A DNA stretch of 10,055 nucleotides from assembly GCA_024640385.1 (NCBI GenBank), contig JAHEFC010000121.1:1-10055 (forward strand), written 5' to 3'. The notes beneath the pieces are model-generated. The model worked only from the letters and a program-made list of their open reading frames with translations, did no database searches and had not been told where the DNA came from. Below are positions 8,201-10,055 of this stretch, in pieces. Position 1 is the stretch's first letter, and every line of letters begins with the position of its first letter. The DNA is from Sphingobacteriales bacterium (GTDB lineage: Bacteria; Bacteroidota; Bacteroidia; Chitinophagales; Chitinophagaceae). Both the position numbers and the translations under genes were made by a program.

Positions 8201-8446
8201 ATTAAGCTCCGCGACATCAATCTTACATATACTTTCACTCCAGGCTTGATGAAGAAAACAAAAATATTCAGCGGTGCCAGCGTTGGGGTATATGGACGTA
8301 ACCTGTTAACCATCGTGGACAGCAAGAACTACTATACAGATCCTGAGTTCAGTTTCTCAAATACAAACGGTTCAATTGGTATCAATAATACCACCAATAC
8401 ACCGCCTGTTCGTCAGTATGGTATCAACATTAACCTGATTTTCTAA
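5261..8446 (+). CDS. SusC/RagA-family TonB-dependent outer-membrane transporter
   Basis: The product is the channel half of a SusCD nutrient importer, energised by TonB-ExbBD and placed in the outer membrane. The chosen start gives 1061 residues and a clean signal peptide ('MRKILTLMTVFVLMCVLAIG', cleavage near residue 20). A carboxypeptidase-D-regulatory-like Ig-fold domain follows (about 25-95: 'ITGKVKTDKGEILPFATVTVKGT', 'TADANGNFSI'). The TonB box region is 'LEEVVVTAQG' (100-109). The plug covers about 116-235, with 'LSGKVSGLAVYN', 'ITLRGYRS', 'LLVIDGVP' and 'IESISVLKGGQAGTLYGSAGVNGALVITTKRG'. The remaining ~820 residues are barrel, ending in 'GININLIF' with a terminal Phe. There is no STN domain, so direct FecR/FecI-type signalling is not expected. 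A longer frame from 5192 adds 23 basic and hydrophobic residues ahead of the signal peptide and was not used. Substrate cannot be told from sequence. The partner SusD gene begins 20 nt downstream. Confidence 0.96.
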   Translation: MRKILTLMTVFVLMCVLAIGQTRTITGKVKTDKGEILPFATVTVKGTTRTVTADANGNFSIEAKTGDVLQVSSAGQKPIDLVLGAGNTIEVTLGAANAQLEEVVVTAQGIRRRPKELGYSVAKVSSDDIMVGRSPQLAQSLSGKVSGLAVYNVNNSVDPSVKITLRGYRSMTGNNDALLVIDGVPQPGSQTMLSLLNPNDIESISVLKGGQAGTLYGSAGVNGALVITTKRGAKGKARVTFSNATNIEEISFLPDFQDKYGSGSHYATGYGQAGYKTDYLERMKDNWRPFENQQYGDAFNGEMRIIGRQLEDGSQNIIPYSAISGERKRIWNTGITMNNQISVEGGADNSNYRLSFENNRAEGVVPNDKSNRTGVRFAAGTEAGRLTARFNAAYIQQNFDRTTFDFYFESLNQAAHIPLSQYRDWRNNKFANPNGFYNDYYNNPYFRLDNDRQNYSDANISGSVDLGFKINKWLNLTDQIGVQNNTRNRKNTVGQFIYSDWAKNDAFVPSPWEWANDYDGIDRAGTNILGSVYDAISTENIINNELRLNAEHDFGDFNTRGLIGFNVYQRKTKLVEVSSGSIVVPDVYNVSNRQGELGGGEANTTERKYGYYANGSVGWRDMIFVEGSFRYDFTSRFYKDYRASNLYSYPYYGFDVSFILTQAFPALKGDILNYAKLRGGWNKNGNDNIALYGLDPTFSNGPGFPYGNTVGLTVGDILPDPNLKPEFVYSYEFGGEFQFLKNRVNLDLTYYNQRSEGQVLTVKIPNTTGYSNLRVNVGNTKNWGYEADLRVAILRSKNMSWDISARYSFNDNKVTQLFQGVDQFVLGGYSYASTYVIKDQAFPILRTTSYIRDAATDRVLVNKGNGYPITGPLKSMGRTIPKHILGWGTTFRWKQLSLATNFEYRGGNVMFSQIGRDMTFTGAGKWTEDRTPHVFPNSAYDDGTGKIVPNTDVQAQEAEYSLWVDYYRQIAENFVTKAWFIKLRDINLTYTFTPGLMKKTKIFSGASVGVYGRNLLTIVDSKNYYTDPEFSFSNTNGSIGINNTTNTPPVRQYGININLIF

Positions 8447-8466
8447 TAAATCATTAACCAGTAATT

Positions 8467-10008
8467 ATGAAACTTAGAAATATAGCAATCGCAGCGTTAT
8501 TGGGAGCTTCAGCACTGGCAGGGTGTAAAAAGTCCTGGCTTGATGTGAATACCAATCCCAATACTCTGCCTTCATCGACCCCTAACTTTGTTTTCACCAA
8601 TGCCTTGGCCAGGATGTCGACAGGTTCGGGTAACCTGCTTTCCAATGAAACGGGTGAATATTATTCAGGCCATTGGACCCAGTCCAACTCTTATATTCTG
8701 AGCGCAGTCACTTTCTCTTACCAGTATACCAATACAGATTTCAACTATTGGGATGGCTGGTACGATCTCTTATCAGATTTTGAATATGCAGATCAGCAGG
8801 GAAGACTGGTTGACGAGTATAAATATATCAGCGGTCCTGCTAAAGTGATGAAAGCATTGCTTTTCCAGCAGGTAGTTGACGCATACGGCAGTGCTCCTTA
8901 TTCACAGGCCCTTAAAGGAGGTGCCGCATTGTCTCCGGCATTTGACGACCAGAAGGATATTTATAAAGGTCTGATCAAAGACCTGGACACAGCCATTACG
9001 TTTCTGCAAAACAACCCCTTCCCCGGTGCAGGCGCGTCTGCAGATATTGCCTTTAATGGTAATACAAGCAGATGGATCCAGTTGGCCAATTCTGTGAAGA
9101 TGAGGATACTGATCCGCCAGAGCAGGGTAGCAGGTATGGATTCATATATCGTTGCGGAGATCAACAAGGCCGCCGCTGTAACTGAAGGGTTCCTTACTGC
9201 CAATAATATGGGTGTAAATCCCGGATTCCTTGCTTCTACAGGCAAAACAAATCCTTACTACGACAGGTGGGGATATAATGCCAGCGGAGCAACTCAATCC
9301 CTCGGCCGTTATCCACGTCCCACTAAGTTCCTGATCGATTTCTACAAATCTTCAGGTGACTCAGCAAGAATGAAGCGCGCCTTCTACGCCATTGGCGGTG
9401 AAAATGGTTCAGTTCCCGGTACAAGTGTACGGGCTGAGATCAATAGCAACTATGCCGGTGTTCCTTTTGGTGTAGGTTCAGGGTATTCAGCAACAACGGT
9501 TTCGCCCATTGGTCCTTCTATGATCACCAAGGGCCAGTACAACAAAGCCTATGTGGTGTTTACTGCTGCAGAAACCAATTTCCTGCTGGCTGAAGCCAAG
9601 CAACGCTATGGGGCACAGGTTAACCTGTCCAAAACTGCCCAGGAATACTATGAGGAAGGTGTGAAACAATCATTCAGCCTTGTAGGTGCCGCTGCTTCTG
9701 CCGCGACAACCCTCCTGACCAATGGCCTGGACCTGACTGACTGGACAGCATCTACCGATAAGTTAAAAGCCATCTGGATGCAGAAATGGATCGCCCTCAC
9801 CAACTACAATGGTTTTGAGTCATGGGCTGAATACAGGAGAACCGGTTTCCCCAATATTCCCCAATCTGCTTCAGTTCCAACAGGATCTACAGACAGGCCT
9901 GTACGCTTGCTGTATCCTCAAACAGAAGTGGGATCCAACCAGAAGAATGTGCCTGCTCAACCGCAGGGAGACAAGTTCTCTTCCAGGATCTTCTGGGACG
10001 TTGATTAA
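8467..10008 (+). CDS. SusD/RagB-family nutrient-binding outer-membrane lipoprotein (SusD-like_2 type)
   Basis: This is the surface lipoprotein that caps the SusC channel and captures substrate. The 513-residue precursor has a lipoprotein signal, 'MKLRNIAIAALLGASALAGC', with C20 as the lipidated cysteine. The mature N terminus ('KKSWLDVNTNPN') has the DVNTNPN element usual in this family. 'YYSGHWTQSNSY' (65-76) and the C-terminal 'WIALTNYNGFESWAEYRRTGFP' (441-462) are typical of the SusD-like_2 branch rather than classical starch-binding SusD. Between them are helical segments consistent with the TPR-like SusD fold, for example 'NFLLAEAKQRYG'. Residues +2 and +3 are both Lys with no acidic run directly after the Cys, so a surface-export signal is not obvious, although family members are surface exposed. 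It is co-transcribed with SusC and followed closely by a hairpin terminator. The ligand, perhaps an oligosaccharide or peptide, is unknown. Confidence 0.95.
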   Translation: MKLRNIAIAALLGASALAGCKKSWLDVNTNPNTLPSSTPNFVFTNALARMSTGSGNLLSNETGEYYSGHWTQSNSYILSAVTFSYQYTNTDFNYWDGWYDLLSDFEYADQQGRLVDEYKYISGPAKVMKALLFQQVVDAYGSAPYSQALKGGAALSPAFDDQKDIYKGLIKDLDTAITFLQNNPFPGAGASADIAFNGNTSRWIQLANSVKMRILIRQSRVAGMDSYIVAEINKAAAVTEGFLTANNMGVNPGFLASTGKTNPYYDRWGYNASGATQSLGRYPRPTKFLIDFYKSSGDSARMKRAFYAIGGENGSVPGTSVRAEINSNYAGVPFGVGSGYSATTVSPIGPSMITKGQYNKAYVVFTAAETNFLLAEAKQRYGAQVNLSKTAQEYYEEGVKQSFSLVGAAASAATTLLTNGLDLTDWTASTDKLKAIWMQKWIALTNYNGFESWAEYRRTGFPNIPQSASVPTGSTDRPVRLLYPQTEVGSNQKNVPAQPQGDKFSSRIFWDVD

Positions 10009-10030
10009 TGATGTTTTTGAGATAATCTTC

Positions 10031-10055
10031 AATAAAAAGCAGGCCGACGGCCTGC
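10031..10055. terminator. Hairpin terminator after the SusC/SusD operon (cut by window edge)
   Basis: GCAGGCC at 10039-10045 and GGCCTGC at 10049-10055 form a perfect 7-bp GC-rich stem with a 3-nt GAC loop. An A-rich run (AATAAAAA, 10031-10038) precedes it, which would act as the T tract for transcription arriving from the right, so a bidirectional terminator is likely. The T tract for the plus strand would lie just beyond the window and cannot be seen. It starts 30 nt after the SusD stop. Confidence 0.75.

Overview
The window looks like chromosomal DNA of a Bacteroidota bacterium, most probably a Chitinophagia-type soil or freshwater species. The evidence is a SusC/SusD outer-membrane uptake pair, a TPR plus PD40 envelope protein, Bacteroidota-style TAnnTTTG promoter boxes, and start codons without Shine-Dalgarno sequences. 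The taxonomic call below phylum level is an inference.

Layout. The left part (1-2345) is read on the minus strand. In transcription order it holds folD (tetrahydrofolate one-carbon metabolism), queE (7-deazaguanine/queuosine pathway, overlapping folD by 4 nt), a 152-nt gap filled almost entirely by an 8-nt-periodic inverted repeat, and then the N-terminal 235 residues of a secreted TPR/PD40 protein that runs off the left edge. An 83-nt divergent intergenic region (2346-2428) carries a promoter-like TAnnTTTG box for each strand, each ending 4 nt before the predicted start codon.

The right part is read on the plus strand. First comes a two-gene unit joined by a 4-nt ATGA overlap: a 263-residue predicted outer-membrane barrel protein and a 637-residue protein with a ComEA-like helix-hairpin-helix module at its N terminus and a long beta-barrel-like C-terminal part. 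After a 130-nt intergenic region follows a two-gene SusC/SusD operon (1061 and 513 residues, 20-nt gap), closed by a perfect 7-bp GC-rich hairpin that ends exactly at the window edge.

How they fit together. folD and queE are cytosolic cofactor and tRNA-modification genes, while the other five genes encode envelope proteins. The SusC protein would be a TonB-dependent outer-membrane channel and the SusD lipoprotein its surface lid, importing an unknown oligomer. No carbohydrate-active enzyme, sigma factor or sensor lies within the window. The most interesting items are the HhH-plus-barrel protein with its coupled barrel partner, a conserved but functionally uncharacterised arrangement as far as I recall, and the 8-nt-period inverted repeat. 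I do not see a clear case for a wholly new defence or mobile system here; most of the window is ordinary core and envelope gene content.
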